NCBI GenBank assembly: GCA_004556565.1
Contig: SFGN01000018.1
Span: 18,190 to 82,189 of the forward strand
Direction of reading: 5' to 3'
DNA length: 64,000 nt
From: Lachnospiraceae bacterium
GTDB taxonomy: Bacteria; Bacillota_A; Clostridia; Lachnospirales; Lachnospiraceae
Of the stretch, positions 36,230 through 44,667 are shown one piece after another. Made by a program: the position numbers and the translations under genes. The notes under the pieces were generated by a model. That model had not been told where the DNA came from. It saw nothing but the letters and a program-made list of their open reading frames with translations, and ran no database searches. How positions within the stretch are numbered: position 1 is the stretch's first letter; every line of letters starts with the position of its first letter.

Positions 36230-38725
36230 TTACGCGCCCCCTTGCAACTGCAAAACCATATTTCGGGTTGCGTTCCTTGTCTGTCTGGCCGTTTCATAAG
36301 GCGTTAAGGCTTTCGGGCTTGTGATGTTCACATTCTGAACGAAACTTCTTCCCTGCTGCCCTGCTACCGCGTCAAGTGCCGTGTTTCTGGCGCTTCTTGT
36401 TAATGGTGTCACAATGGCTTCACCGTTCACCATTTGAATTAACTCCGGTCCCGCTTCTGCCATGATTGCTTGACCGTTTTTTAATATTCCTCCGTGTGCC
36501 AAACGTGGCAGGGATAATTCTCCGATATGCCCAACGCTCACACCCGGAAGTTTATTAATAATATCAATCGCACCGTTGATAAAACCTATCGCTCCATTTA
36601 CCTTACTTTCTGCTGCTGCAAGTGCGCCATTCATTGCGCTTTTAAACGCTCCGCCTATTGCATCACCGATGTTTGTTCCAATGTTTGTAAATATTCCGCT
36701 GATTGTGTTCCATATTCCGGAAAAGAATGATCCAATACCATTGAACACATTCTGAATTCCGGTATATGCTTCTGTGAATTTTCCCCTGAACCATGAAACT
36801 ACGTCTGAAAACGCTCCTGTTACCTCTTTGTATCTGGCGCTGAACCACTGGCCGATTCCTGAAAATACCAGTGTTACAGCTTTATATGCCTCGGTGAACT
36901 TAGCCTTAAACCACGATCCGACTCCTGTGAACACTGCAACAATGCTGTTCCACAATCCTCTAAAAAACCCTATTGCTGAATCTATGGCATCCGGAAGTGT
37001 TTCTGTAAAAAAAACATTGATCGCATTGAACGCTGTAAAAAAAGCTTCTTTTATTGCTCCGAAAACCTGATTTACAGCCTCCCGAAACCAATCGCATTTG
37101 TTGTATAAAGTTACTATTATTGCAATCAATGCTACTATTGCCGTCACGACTGCTATGATTGGATTTGCTGCTAAAACTGCGTGAAATGCTGCAAATGCTG
37201 ACTTCGCGGCACTTATAGCAGGTCCTATTTTCGACACAACTCCAATGATTGTTGATATTGCTGATGATATTTTTCCGAATATAATCAATGCCGGTCCTAT
37301 AGCTGCAACTACAGCGGCTATTTTTATGATTGTTTCTTTTTGCGTATCGTTCAGGTTCTTGAACCATGTTGTGAAGGTCTTTACCTTCTCCACAACCCGG
37401 TCTAATATCGGCGCCACGCTTGACATTAAAACATTTCCAAGATCTGCTCCCGCTACTTTCAAATTGTTCAATGCGACTTTTGCTTTATCCGGTGGATCCA
37501 ATGTCGCGTTGAATGTGTCTTCAACTACGGTTCCGTAATCTTCCAGTGAACCGGCCAGATCGTCAACCGACAAGCGGTCTTCTCTGATCGCCTGCGTCAT
37601 TTCTGCGGCGCCCTTCTTGCCGAATAACTCCGTTGCAATCTGCAGGGCTTCCGTTTCACTTCCTGCGTTCTTTATGCTTTCAATGGTCGTTCCTAACGCT
37701 TCTTCAAGGGTTTTTCCCTCTGCCGTCGCGTTCTGCTGCGCTTTTTTCAGCCCTGCAAGCGCCGCCGAAGCGTCAACGCCGTTTGCTTCAAACTGTGCAA
37801 GTAAATTCACGGAAGAAGTGAGGTCAAGCCCCATTTCCTTTAATGTGGCGCCGTTTGTCTGTAAGGAATTTTGCAGCGTGTCCATGGAAATTCCGGTGTC
37901 CTGCCCCGCTTTTGTGAGAAGGCCAAGAACATTTCCGGTCTGTGAAGTGTCAACGCCGAATTTCGTCATAATAGCGTCCACACTGTCGATCGCTCCGTTT
38001 AAGTCGGTTCCGTTGATTTCCGCGAACTGAATAAACTTTGCCGAAAGATCTTCCAGTGTCTTTCCCGTTGCTCCGAAACGTGTATTTACTTCACCAATGG
38101 CAATTCCGGCCGCTTCTGCTTCTATCGGAAGCGAAGAAAACACGTTGTCCATGCTATCTTGCAGCCCTTCCAATGCTTCCCCTGAAGCGCCCGTTTTTGT
38201 TATGATCGTATCGTACCCGGCATCAAGTTCGTTAAATGCCGCGATACTTGCCGTTCCGATCCCGGTAATTGCTGCCGTTACCGGAAGAAGTTTCTTCCCA
38301 AGCGTAGTTGATTTCTCCCCGATTTTCCCGGCTGCTTCTCCCACTTTTTCAAGTGCGGAATTTCCGCTTTCTGCCGCTTCTTTCAAGTTTTTCAACTCTG
38401 CTTCGGTCTTTATAACTTCTCTTTGTAATGCTCTGTACTGTTCTTCCGATACTTCGCCGCGCTCAAACTGCTGTTGTACCTGTTCTTCTGCCTTCTTCAA
38501 AACGTCCAGTTTTTCAGAAGTGGCCGAAACGGCTTCTTTCAGAAGGGTTTGTTTTTGCGCCAATAACTCCGTATTTTTCGGATCCAGTTTCAGGGCCTTT
38601 TCGACTTCTTTTAATTCTTTCTGAATATCGCGCGACTGCTTATTTACTCCCGACAACGCTTTGTCAAGTTTCGTTGTGTCGCCGCCGATTTCGATTGTAA
38701 TTCCCTTTATCGTGCTTCCTGCCAC
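36230..38725 (-). CDS. Tape measure protein
   Basis: The 831-aa protein sets tail length. A long N-terminal coiled coil (residues 1-130) is followed by a TP901-type core domain. Next come hydrophobic segments (for example IIAVVTAIVALIAIIVTLY), aromatic repeats (FTEAYKAVTLVFSGIGQWF...) and a Gly/Ala-rich C-terminus with AHGGILKNGQAIMAEAGPELIQMVNGEAIVTP, which is typical of Firmicute tape measures. It follows the frameshifted chaperone genes. Confidence 0.93.
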   Translation of the reverse strand: MAGSTIKGITIEIGGDTTKLDKALSGVNKQSRDIQKELKEVEKALKLDPKNTELLAQKQTLLKEAVSATSEKLDVLKKAEEQVQQQFERGEVSEEQYRALQREVIKTEAELKNLKEAAESGNSALEKVGEAAGKIGEKSTTLGKKLLPVTAAITGIGTASIAAFNELDAGYDTIITKTGASGEALEGLQDSMDNVFSSLPIEAEAAGIAIGEVNTRFGATGKTLEDLSAKFIQFAEINGTDLNGAIDSVDAIMTKFGVDTSQTGNVLGLLTKAGQDTGISMDTLQNSLQTNGATLKEMGLDLTSSVNLLAQFEANGVDASAALAGLKKAQQNATAEGKTLEEALGTTIESIKNAGSETEALQIATELFGKKGAAEMTQAIREDRLSVDDLAGSLEDYGTVVEDTFNATLDPPDKAKVALNNLKVAGADLGNVLMSSVAPILDRVVEKVKTFTTWFKNLNDTQKETIIKIAAVVAAIGPALIIFGKISSAISTIIGVVSKIGPAISAAKSAFAAFHAVLAANPIIAVVTAIVALIAIIVTLYNKCDWFREAVNQVFGAIKEAFFTAFNAINVFFTETLPDAIDSAIGFFRGLWNSIVAVFTGVGSWFKAKFTEAYKAVTLVFSGIGQWFSARYKEVTGAFSDVVSWFRGKFTEAYTGIQNVFNGIGSFFSGIWNTISGIFTNIGTNIGDAIGGAFKSAMNGALAAAESKVNGAIGFINGAIDIINKLPGVSVGHIGELSLPRLAHGGILKNGQAIMAEAGPELIQMVNGEAIVTPLTRSARNTALDAVAGQQGRSFVQNVNITSPKALTPYETARQTRNATRNMVLQLQGGA

Positions 38726-38728
38726 TTG

Positions 38729-39010
38729 CTATTCACCGCCCCTTCGTTTGAACTTCTCGCGAATGGCCTTTCGGTCCGGTTCTGTTTGCGAAATTCTCCA
38801 ACAATTCGCAAGGTATTCTCTGCCCTGCTCCGTCTGGTTCATTTCGTGTATAAACGCTTCGCGCATGAAGAAAAGGTATAGATCAAGATCCAGTTCTTGC
38901 ACTTCCCATATATTTAAACCGGTGTAGTCAATCACCAGTTTTTCGCCCCGTGTTTTGGTTTTGTAGTAAACCCCTTCTTCGTCCTTTCCGGGGTAGAAGG
39001 GGATCTTTAA
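38729..39010 (-). CDS. Tail assembly chaperone extension (T), made by -1 frameshift
   Basis: This frame is open from the CCCAAAT slip site at 39010-39016 to a stop at 38729 and encodes 93 residues (LKIPFYPGKDEEGVYYKT... to KFKRRGGE). Its first internal ATG is only at 38935, with no good ribosome binding site. As in lambda gpG/gpGT, it is probably made only as a C-terminal extension of the upstream protein, giving a product of about 202 aa. Together with the short form it would guard the tape measure during tail assembly. Confidence 0.82.
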   Translation of the reverse strand, partial: LKIPFYPGKDEEGVYYKTKTRGEKLVIDYTGLNIWEVQELDLDLYLFFMREAFIHEMNQTEQGREYLANCWRISQTEPDRKAIREKFKRRGGE

Positions 39011-39336
39011 TTTGGGTTATTCTTTACGCCGCCCGCAAATTCCATATAGGCGTCGATCAGGGCTTCCATTTCTTCGGTGTCGTAATTGTCCGTTATTTCC
39101 TGCGTTGTCACCCTTTCGCCTGTCATATTGTGGGAAAGAATTTCAGCGCAAAGGCCGCCTAAAGTGTCCATGGCGTCGTCGATCGTCATTCCGTCTATGT
39201 CCACTTCCTGCAGCGCTGACATTTTTTCAAACGTCTTTTTCATAGGCATTTTTACGATCAGTTTTCGGCCGTCTTTTAAAGTAGTTGTCATAAACGAACG
39301 GTTTACCTTGTTGAAATCAAAACTCATATTTGCCAT
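39007..39336 (-). CDS. Tail assembly chaperone (G)
   Basis: A 109-aa, Met-rich, acidic protein between the major tail protein and tape measure genes, the position of gpG-like chaperones. It starts MANMSFDFNKVNRSF with a good ribosome binding site. Its last codons are CCA AAT followed by TAA, so the slip site overlaps the end of the gene. Confidence 0.82.
   Translation of the reverse strand: MANMSFDFNKVNRSFMTTTLKDGRKLIVKMPMKKTFEKMSALQEVDIDGMTIDDAMDTLGGLCAEILSHNMTGERVTTQEITDNYDTEEMEALIDAYMEFAGGVKNNPN
39010..39016 (-). promoter_or_regulatory. Programmed -1 frameshift heptamer CCCAAAT
   Basis: Read in the G frame it is C CCA AAT, a canonical X XXY YYZ slippery site directly followed by the TAA stop. 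A -1 slip joins G to the T frame. G+C-rich sequence downstream (AGATCCCCTTCTACCCCGG) could pair as a stimulator, which I could not fold here. Confidence 0.85.
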
Positions 39337-39401
39337 TGTGCAATTTCCTTTCTACCAACTAACGGCAAGGCGCCGCCCTGCCGTTTCTGGTTGTTGTGTT
39401 A

Positions 39402-39974
39402 TTACTGTGTTTCCTCTGCGCCGCCTGCTGACGCTTCTTCCTCTGTCATTTCTTCTTCGTACAGTAAAAGCGTTCCTTCGTCGTCCATAGGAAGGGCCGT
39501 TATTTCTTCGTCGATAACGGTTTCTTTGTCCTTCTCAAAGGAAATAGCGAAGCCCGCCTGATTGTTTCCGACGATCAAAACCCAAATATCGCCGTCCACC
39601 GGATCTTTGTGGTGAAGACAAATAACGTAACGGCTGCCCTGCCTGTTGTTGATACCGCCGATCTTTACGATCCTGCGCTTTTTCGCCTTGTCTTCCGTTA
39701 CGCGGGCTGTGTCACAAAGATATTTGAACTTGTTTCCGTCGAAAGTCATAATTCCCGTTTTCAGGGTTACTTCTTCTTCGGTAATGATCGTTTTTCTCTT
39801 GTTTCCGGTGTCGTCCTTTGCCGTATAAAAAGACGGCTTATACTCCGCGGACGCGCCGCCGGAAATGTAAGCCATTAAGTTTTCTTTTGTGCAAATATCC
39901 GCTGTCTCCGGAACTGTCTTACCGTCGAAAGCCTGAATATAAACGTCTGCACTTCCAAGAATAATTCTTTCCAT
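39402..39974 (-). CDS. Major tail protein
   Basis: A 190-aa beta-rich protein (ERIILGSADVYIQAF..., KFKYLCDTARVTED, SRYVICLHHKDPVDGDIWVLIVG) between the tail terminator-like gene and the chaperones. Position and pattern fit the tail tube subunit of siphophages. The C-terminus is acidic (EEEMTEEEASAGG). Confidence 0.75.
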   Translation of the reverse strand: MERIILGSADVYIQAFDGKTVPETADICTKENLMAYISGGASAEYKPSFYTAKDDTGNKRKTIITEEEVTLKTGIMTFDGNKFKYLCDTARVTEDKAKKRRIVKIGGINNRQGSRYVICLHHKDPVDGDIWVLIVGNNQAGFAISFEKDKETVIDEEITALPMDDEGTLLLYEEEMTEEEASAGGAEETQ

Positions 39975-39988
39975 GCTCTATTCTCCTT

Positions 39989-40327
39989 TTATTTCTTTTG
40001 AGTGATTGTGAAATCATAGGCCGTTTGTAGCGTGTCTTCTCCGGGGATCTGTGCCTGATACTTCCGAAATTCCACGTCAAACAACACTTCTTCTTCGATC
40101 CGCTTTTCAAGGGCCGGATCTTCCCTTTTCTCCGTGTAAAGTTCCAATGAACCTTCGATCTGCCGGATCCGGTTTTTGGTGTCGTCGCCCCTCTGCTGCT
40201 CCGAAGATAGCCACACAAGAAACGGTGGATCCGGTACCGGGTTTTTGTTGGTCTGTATGAATTGATTGTGGGCGAACGGAAGGCCCAAGCCTTCGGCGCG
40301 CTTTAATACGTCTTCAAAGGTTGTCAC
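39989..40327 (-). CDS. Tail terminator/completion-like protein
   Basis: A 112-aa protein overlapping the HK97 gp10-like gene by 4 nt (ATGA) and followed by the major tail protein. VPDPPFLVWL and the short length fit neck proteins that cap the tail tube; the assignment is mostly by gene order. Confidence 0.6.
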   Translation of the reverse strand: MTTFEDVLKRAEGLGLPFAHNQFIQTNKNPVPDPPFLVWLSSEQQRGDDTKNRIRQIEGSLELYTEKREDPALEKRIEEEVLFDVEFRKYQAQIPGEDTLQTAYDFTITQKK

Positions 40328-40698
40328 TTTTCGATCGCTCCTTTCACTTTTTCTTCAAAACTTTCCACGGCTTTTTCTTCTACCGGCCGAATATGCACTT
40401 TCGCCGCAACCCTGCCGCCGTTCCTGCTTGCGTGGCCTTTTTCCAGAAGGTGCGTTAATTGATAATCGGTTTTGTTGTGGACCGTGTTTCTCTTTGCGCT
40501 CTTGCTTTCGTAGGCTTTCGATTTTGTCCACCCCTTCGCATAGGAACCAGTTAAAACCGGGCTTGTATTTTTTAATTCTCTGACAGCTTCGTCTGCCACT
40601 TCGTCGGCAGCCTTTTTTATTCCGTCGGCTACTTCCTGCGAATATTCACTAAGCCCCTGCGCCAATTCTGCCGCAAGTCTATCAACACTAATTGCCAT
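40324..40698 (-). CDS. HK97 gp10-like neck protein
   Basis: A 124-aa protein with VLTGSYAKGWTKSKAYE and LTHLLEKGHASRNGGRVAAKVHIRPVEE, the characteristic core of HK97 gp10-like head-tail joining proteins. Its ATG overlaps the stop of the upstream adaptor (TAATG). Confidence 0.88.
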   Translation of the reverse strand: MAISVDRLAAELAQGLSEYSQEVADGIKKAADEVADEAVRELKNTSPVLTGSYAKGWTKSKAYESKSAKRNTVHNKTDYQLTHLLEKGHASRNGGRVAAKVHIRPVEEKAVESFEEKVKGAIEK

Positions 40699-40979
40699 TA
40701 TCTATTCCCCACCCTCTGACCGGCGTAAACTTCGATCTTGTCGTTGTCCTTCGGTCCGTATGTTCTGTAAACCGTCAGTCGTTCTTTTCCATGAAGCACA
40801 ACGCTTTGATCTGCGTATTCACTGGCGTAAACTTCAAACATATACCGGGCCTTCATGCCTTTTTCTCCCGCTGCTGCGTATTCGTCGCGGCCGATCGGAA
40901 AAACGGAAGCATAAACCGGCGTTTTTGTATCTTCTTCGCGTGTTTCCCCCGGATCAATCAGGGTTATTATTGCTTCGAT
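40698..40979 (-). CDS. Head closure/adaptor protein without a standard start codon
   Basis: The frame encodes about 93 residues (IEAIITLIDPGETREEDTKT, YMFEVYASEYADQSVV, GKERLTVYRTYG, NDKIEVYAGQRVGNR), the pattern of SPP1-type head-tail adaptors, in exactly the slot where one is expected. No ATG, GTG or TTG lies near the N-terminus. The first Met is about 40 codons in and too late for the fold. GGCGGTGAT lies upstream, so initiation at ATC (40979) or TTA (40985), or a mutated TTG/ATG, is likely. Confidence 0.75.
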   Translation of the reverse strand: MEAIITLIDPGETREEDTKTPVYASVFPIGRDEYAAAGEKGMKARYMFEVYASEYADQSVVLHGKERLTVYRTYGPKDNDKIEVYAGQRVGNR

Positions 40980-41257
40980 TTGTAATCACCGCCTTTGATC
41001 TTCGTCAGGATCATGTTATAGTTGTTCATTAACCGTTCGTGGTTGCTGTCCATGCTATAATTTGCCTTGACGTAGGTTAAGGCGGCTTCGATAATCAACG
41101 GATCTTCCGGGTTTTTCAGAAATTCTTCTGCCACGCCTATTCTTTTTAGGTCAGCGATCGCAAAGTCCAAGTGGCGGTAAACGTCTTCGTCCAATGCGTC
41201 CGAAGACATTTTCCGCGCCCTTAACTTCGCCGCTGCCTTTAATTCGTCAATCGTCAT
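40967..41257 (-). CDS. Head-tail connector (HK97 gp6-like)
   Basis: A 96-aa helical protein (TIDELKAAAKLRARKMSSDALDE, IIEAALTYVKANYSMDSNHERLMNNYNMI) typical of gp6-like DNA-packaging connectors. It lies directly after the capsid gene, and its end overlaps the adaptor start. Confidence 0.88.
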   Translation of the reverse strand: MTIDELKAAAKLRARKMSSDALDEDVYRHLDFAIADLKRIGVAEEFLKNPEDPLIIEAALTYVKANYSMDSNHERLMNNYNMILTKIKGGDYKSKQ

Positions 41258-41282
41258 TGAAAACCGCCCTTTCCTTTATTGC

Positions 41283-42497
41283 TTACGCGGAAGCCTTTTT
41301 CTTCGCTCTCACGAAACCGTTGTAAGCCGCCACGGCGCCGCCTGCGAAAATGTCCGCGCGGTATGCGATCTGTCCCTGCTTGAATTTGTAGTCAGTGGAC
41401 TTTCTGGCGTCAATGTCGGAAAAGATCGCCATTTCGTAATTTTCCAACGGTCCGTATGCCATTACATAGTCACCGGCTTCCGTTGCTGCGTCCACAACCG
41501 CTTTGCAAGCACTGTTGATGATAAACGGTACACCGTCGATTGTTCCGGTGTTGCCATGGTTTACAATGGTATAAACCTTGCGTCCCTGCTTGTCGCGAAG
41601 TTTCGCGAAGGCTTTCAGATCCTTTTTGTTCAGGATCAGCACCGCAACGGCTTCCACTTCTTCTTCCCCGCCGTAAGAATAAATAATTTCGTCCAGTGTT
41701 CCGTCGTCAATGGCTTCCAGTTCAATATCTGTCGCCGGATCAATTACCTGTTCTTCCGTCTTTGTCGGATTGTGGAAAATGCCTTTAAATTTTCCGGTTG
41801 TTCCGTCGCCGATCAGGATCTGGCGGCCCATGTAACGCCTGATTGCTTTAGAAACGGAACCTTCCACAACGCCGTCATAGTCTGCGTTCGGAAGTTTTAC
41901 CATTTCTTCGGGTTCTTCGGTGTATGCTGTGATCTTCTCCTTTTCGATAGTCACATAACCGAAAACCGGTTCGGTCGGGTTGTAGTCTGCGCCTTCTGCG
42001 GTCGGTCCTGCCCCGTCGCCGTAAGACTTAACATAGCCCCTCTGGTATGTTTCGCCGCCGTTCAAAGGAACTCTTTTTACACGATCTACCAGTGAAGAAA
42101 CGTCGTTAAAGGTTTCTTTCAGATCGTCGGCTGTGTGCTGCGGTGTCACGGTCTGCGTAACAGAAAGGGCGTTCTTTGCGCCCACGAGCGCCACTTTTGC
42201 GGAAAACTTGACCGTTTTTCCGTTCTTCAAATTCTGGCCGCGTTCCTCTCTCGCTTTGTCCTTCGGTTCCTCTGCGCTTTCTCCGCTTTTCGGCTCCGGC
42301 TCCCCGGCCGCTGCAGAAGCAATACCGGCCAGCTTTTCACGGCTCTTTACGTCGTTTAAAATGCCGGTGATCGTGTTCGCTTCTTCCAGAAGCGCGTCCA
42401 GTGCGTCGCCTTTCGCCGTCTGTGCCTGCGCGTTCAGGTCTTTCAGTCTGGCTTTTAAGTCTTTGACGCCCATTTTTACCAGTTCTTCATACTTCAT
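41283..42497 (-). CDS. Major capsid protein (HK97 fold)
   Basis: The 404-aa protein has an N-terminal helical delta/scaffold domain (residues 1-100, LKARLKDLNAQAQTAKGDALDALLEEANTI) and the HK97-fold shell domain with GYVTIEKEKITAYTEEPEEM, IGDGTTGKFKGIF, TIVNHGNTGTIDGVPFII and YVMAYGPLENYEMAI. The protease encoded upstream is expected to remove the scaffold domain. Confidence 0.93.
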   Translation of the reverse strand: MKYEELVKMGVKDLKARLKDLNAQAQTAKGDALDALLEEANTITGILNDVKSREKLAGIASAAAGEPEPKSGESAEEPKDKAREERGQNLKNGKTVKFSAKVALVGAKNALSVTQTVTPQHTADDLKETFNDVSSLVDRVKRVPLNGGETYQRGYVKSYGDGAGPTAEGADYNPTEPVFGYVTIEKEKITAYTEEPEEMVKLPNADYDGVVEGSVSKAIRRYMGRQILIGDGTTGKFKGIFHNPTKTEEQVIDPATDIELEAIDDGTLDEIIYSYGGEEEVEAVAVLILNKKDLKAFAKLRDKQGRKVYTIVNHGNTGTIDGVPFIINSACKAVVDAATEAGDYVMAYGPLENYEMAIFSDIDARKSTDYKFKQGQIAYRADIFAGGAVAAYNGFVRAKKKASA

Positions 42498-42502
42498 GTT
42501 TT

Positions 42503-43258
42503 TTATTCTCCTTCCATAAATGCTTTGATTGTGAGATTTCGGATCTCGTTTCTCTTTTCTTCTGCTGCCTTGTCCGTTTCCTGCTTCCGGTTTTCAGGAT
42601 CAGGATCCGGCTTTTGGGCCTTCAACTTCTCCGGCACGTTCTTACATTTTGCCTTCGTGATGTAGTCCCCAACTGCTGCAGCGTATTCCTTCGGCTCCGT
42701 CGTTTTAATGTCGAAATATTCCGCTGCCTGCTGCCCGTTTAACCATGTTTCCGCGTCCATTAACGCGCTGATCTGGTCTATTGTGACGCCTTCTTTCAGG
42801 TGTTCAGCGTATACGTTCAAAATGCCGTTCTTGATCTGATCCAGATCGTCGGCCATTTTTCGCATATCTGCCGAATTTCCTTCGCAATAACTCCACGGGT
42901 TATGGATCATTAAAAAGGCGTTTGACGGAATTTCCGGCGCTTCGCTTCCTGCGAAGGCAAGCACCGAAGCGATCGAACCGGCCAAGCCGTCCACAAACAC
43001 TTTGACATTGTTTTTCGCCGCGTGTCGTTTCAGCATATTGTAAATTGCGATCCCGGCGAAAACTGAACCGCCGCCGGAATTTACATAAACATTCAGGTCT
43101 TTTCCTTCCTGCTCCGAAAGAAAATTCTTGATCGCGTCCGGGTACTGATCTTCGTCCTGCCATGCTCCCCACCAGTCGGAAACAATGTCACCGTAGAAAT
43201 ACAGATCCGCGCTTGTCTCCGTCAGGTTCTTAAATGTGAAACCTTTGATTATTGCCAT
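42503..43258 (-). CDS. ClpP-like prohead protease
   Basis: A 251-aa ClpP-class serine protease with VYVNSGGGSVFAGIAIYNML, the catalytic Ser in DGLAGSIASVLAFAG and the His in FLMIHNPWSYC. It processes the scaffold during head maturation. It overlaps the portal gene by 10 nt. The C-terminal 40 residues are charged and disordered. Confidence 0.93.
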   Translation of the reverse strand: MAIIKGFTFKNLTETSADLYFYGDIVSDWWGAWQDEDQYPDAIKNFLSEQEGKDLNVYVNSGGGSVFAGIAIYNMLKRHAAKNNVKVFVDGLAGSIASVLAFAGSEAPEIPSNAFLMIHNPWSYCEGNSADMRKMADDLDQIKNGILNVYAEHLKEGVTIDQISALMDAETWLNGQQAAEYFDIKTTEPKEYAAAVGDYITKAKCKNVPEKLKAQKPDPDPENRKQETDKAAEEKRNEIRNLTIKAFMEGE

Positions 43259-44595
43259 TCTTTCTTCTCACCACCTTTCAAAGTTACCGGGACGAACATT
43301 TTCAAGATCTGAATTGCCGTCGCGGCCTGCTGCCCTTCGCCTTCTCCGGGTGGGCCGGATCCGGTTCCTTCTCCCTGCTGCCCCGTCTGGTAAAGGCTCT
43401 GATCGTCTGCTTTTACATAGTTCAGACTTACCATTCGCACGTCGCCGTCTTCGATCGGCTCATAATACAGTAATTCGCGGTACTCATTGATCGTAATAAT
43501 TCCGCGATCGTACAGTACGGAACCGATTGTGGCCCTCGTCTGCAGCGTCGCATATTGCAGCCGGTTTGAAGTGAAAATAATTTTGTTTCCGAACCCTCTT
43601 TCGCGTTCCGTTAATAATTTGAATGTAAATTCAAGTGATAATTGAAGGGCGATCGGTTCAATCACGCTTTCATAAAAGGCGTTCCATTCGCTTTCCGTGA
43701 ACTTCGACATTAAGATCGCGTCACTCACGCCGTAATAGCGGTATAAGTTATCCCGTAAAAACTGGCTTTGAAGTGTCGGAATGTTCGGCGTTCTCTGCGT
43801 GATTTCGTGAAACTCCATTGAATTGTCAATGCCTGCCATGCCGCCGTCGTTTTCTGCGCTCATGTATGCCGCCTGAAACTCTTTTACCTTCGTTTTCAGT
43901 TCATCTTCGTCAATGAAGTTGGTATATTTCAGGTACCCTTTCAGGTTTGCGGAATTTTTTACAGTGTTCCGTAATGCCTGCCCCGTCGCGTCCAGTAATT
44001 CAAGCGTTGTTTTGATTGACTGATCCGGCGGCGTTCCGATAAATCTTTTTTTATTGAACCTTGCGCGGATATGGATCACGCTCTGATACGGCAGAACATA
44101 CGTTTTTCCGTCATAGTCCCACACGAAGCGGAATAAAATATTTCCGTCGTCGTCTTCGTAGATCCGAAATGTCGTTACCGTCAGCGGTACGATCTGTTTT
44201 ACTTTCGTGAAATCTTCGTTGTAAATGATTGCTGCGAAAGCGTTTGATTTTCGGATCAGTGTCGCGGCCATTTTATACAGTGCGTCGAATGTCGATAACT
44301 CCGGCGCCCAACGCAAGGAAAGAAGGCGGGCCAGATAGTCTTCTTTGATAACCATTCCGCGCGCGTCTTTTCTCACCACTTGCGGCGTAAGTTTCGCAAC
44401 GTTTGTCGCAATACAATTTTCAATGGATCCGATTATGTCGCTTTCGTCCAGATCGCCGCCTGCGGAATATTCCCCGCGGATCGCAAAAAGCGGGCTATAT
44501 TTATAGCGCCTGAAATTCAAAAAGTCTTTTATAATTCCCGTCGTCTTCACCCCCTGTTCTGCGTATAAAAGGCCGGTTAAATTTCCACGCTTCAA
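43249..44595 (-). CDS. Portal protein (HK97 type)
   Basis: The 448-aa frame shows portal features: NCIATNVAKLTPQVV near the start, FRFVWDYDGKTYVLPYQSVIHIRARF, the NLKGYLKYTNFIDEDELK clip region, and FTESEWNAFYESVIEPIALQLSLEFTFKLL. The true start is uncertain: a TTG at 44595 lacks a ribosome binding site, while a GTG at 44550 lies within GGGGGTG and would give about 433 aa. It forms the dodecameric DNA channel. Confidence 0.93.
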   Translation of the reverse strand: MKRGNLTGLLYAEQGVKTTGIIKDFLNFRRYKYSPLFAIRGEYSAGGDLDESDIIGSIENCIATNVAKLTPQVVRKDARGMVIKEDYLARLLSLRWAPELSTFDALYKMAATLIRKSNAFAAIIYNEDFTKVKQIVPLTVTTFRIYEDDDGNILFRFVWDYDGKTYVLPYQSVIHIRARFNKKRFIGTPPDQSIKTTLELLDATGQALRNTVKNSANLKGYLKYTNFIDEDELKTKVKEFQAAYMSAENDGGMAGIDNSMEFHEITQRTPNIPTLQSQFLRDNLYRYYGVSDAILMSKFTESEWNAFYESVIEPIALQLSLEFTFKLLTERERGFGNKIIFTSNRLQYATLQTRATIGSVLYDRGIITINEYRELLYYEPIEDGDVRMVSLNYVKADDQSLYQTGQQGEGTGSGPPGEGEGQQAATAIQILKMFVPVTLKGGEKKEWQ

Positions 44596-44641
44596 TCGTA
44601 CAAAAAAAGTTCGTCAATTTCTGACCTGTTTTCAGGCAGCA

Positions 44642-44667
44642 AAAAAGAGGGCCGAAACCCTCTTTTT
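44642..44667 (-). terminator. Strong hairpin between terminase and portal genes
   Basis: AAAAAGAGGG and CCCTCTTTTT form a 10-bp stem with a 6-nt loop and flanking A/T runs, starting at the terminase stop. It should stop leftward transcription inside the structural operon unless antitermination or a promoter just downstream exists. Confidence 0.85.

Noticed and set aside
38097..38624. 175-codon plus-strand frame within the tape measure gene
   Set aside because: Antisense to the coiled-coil region; Ser/Ala-rich composition is typical of shadow frames.
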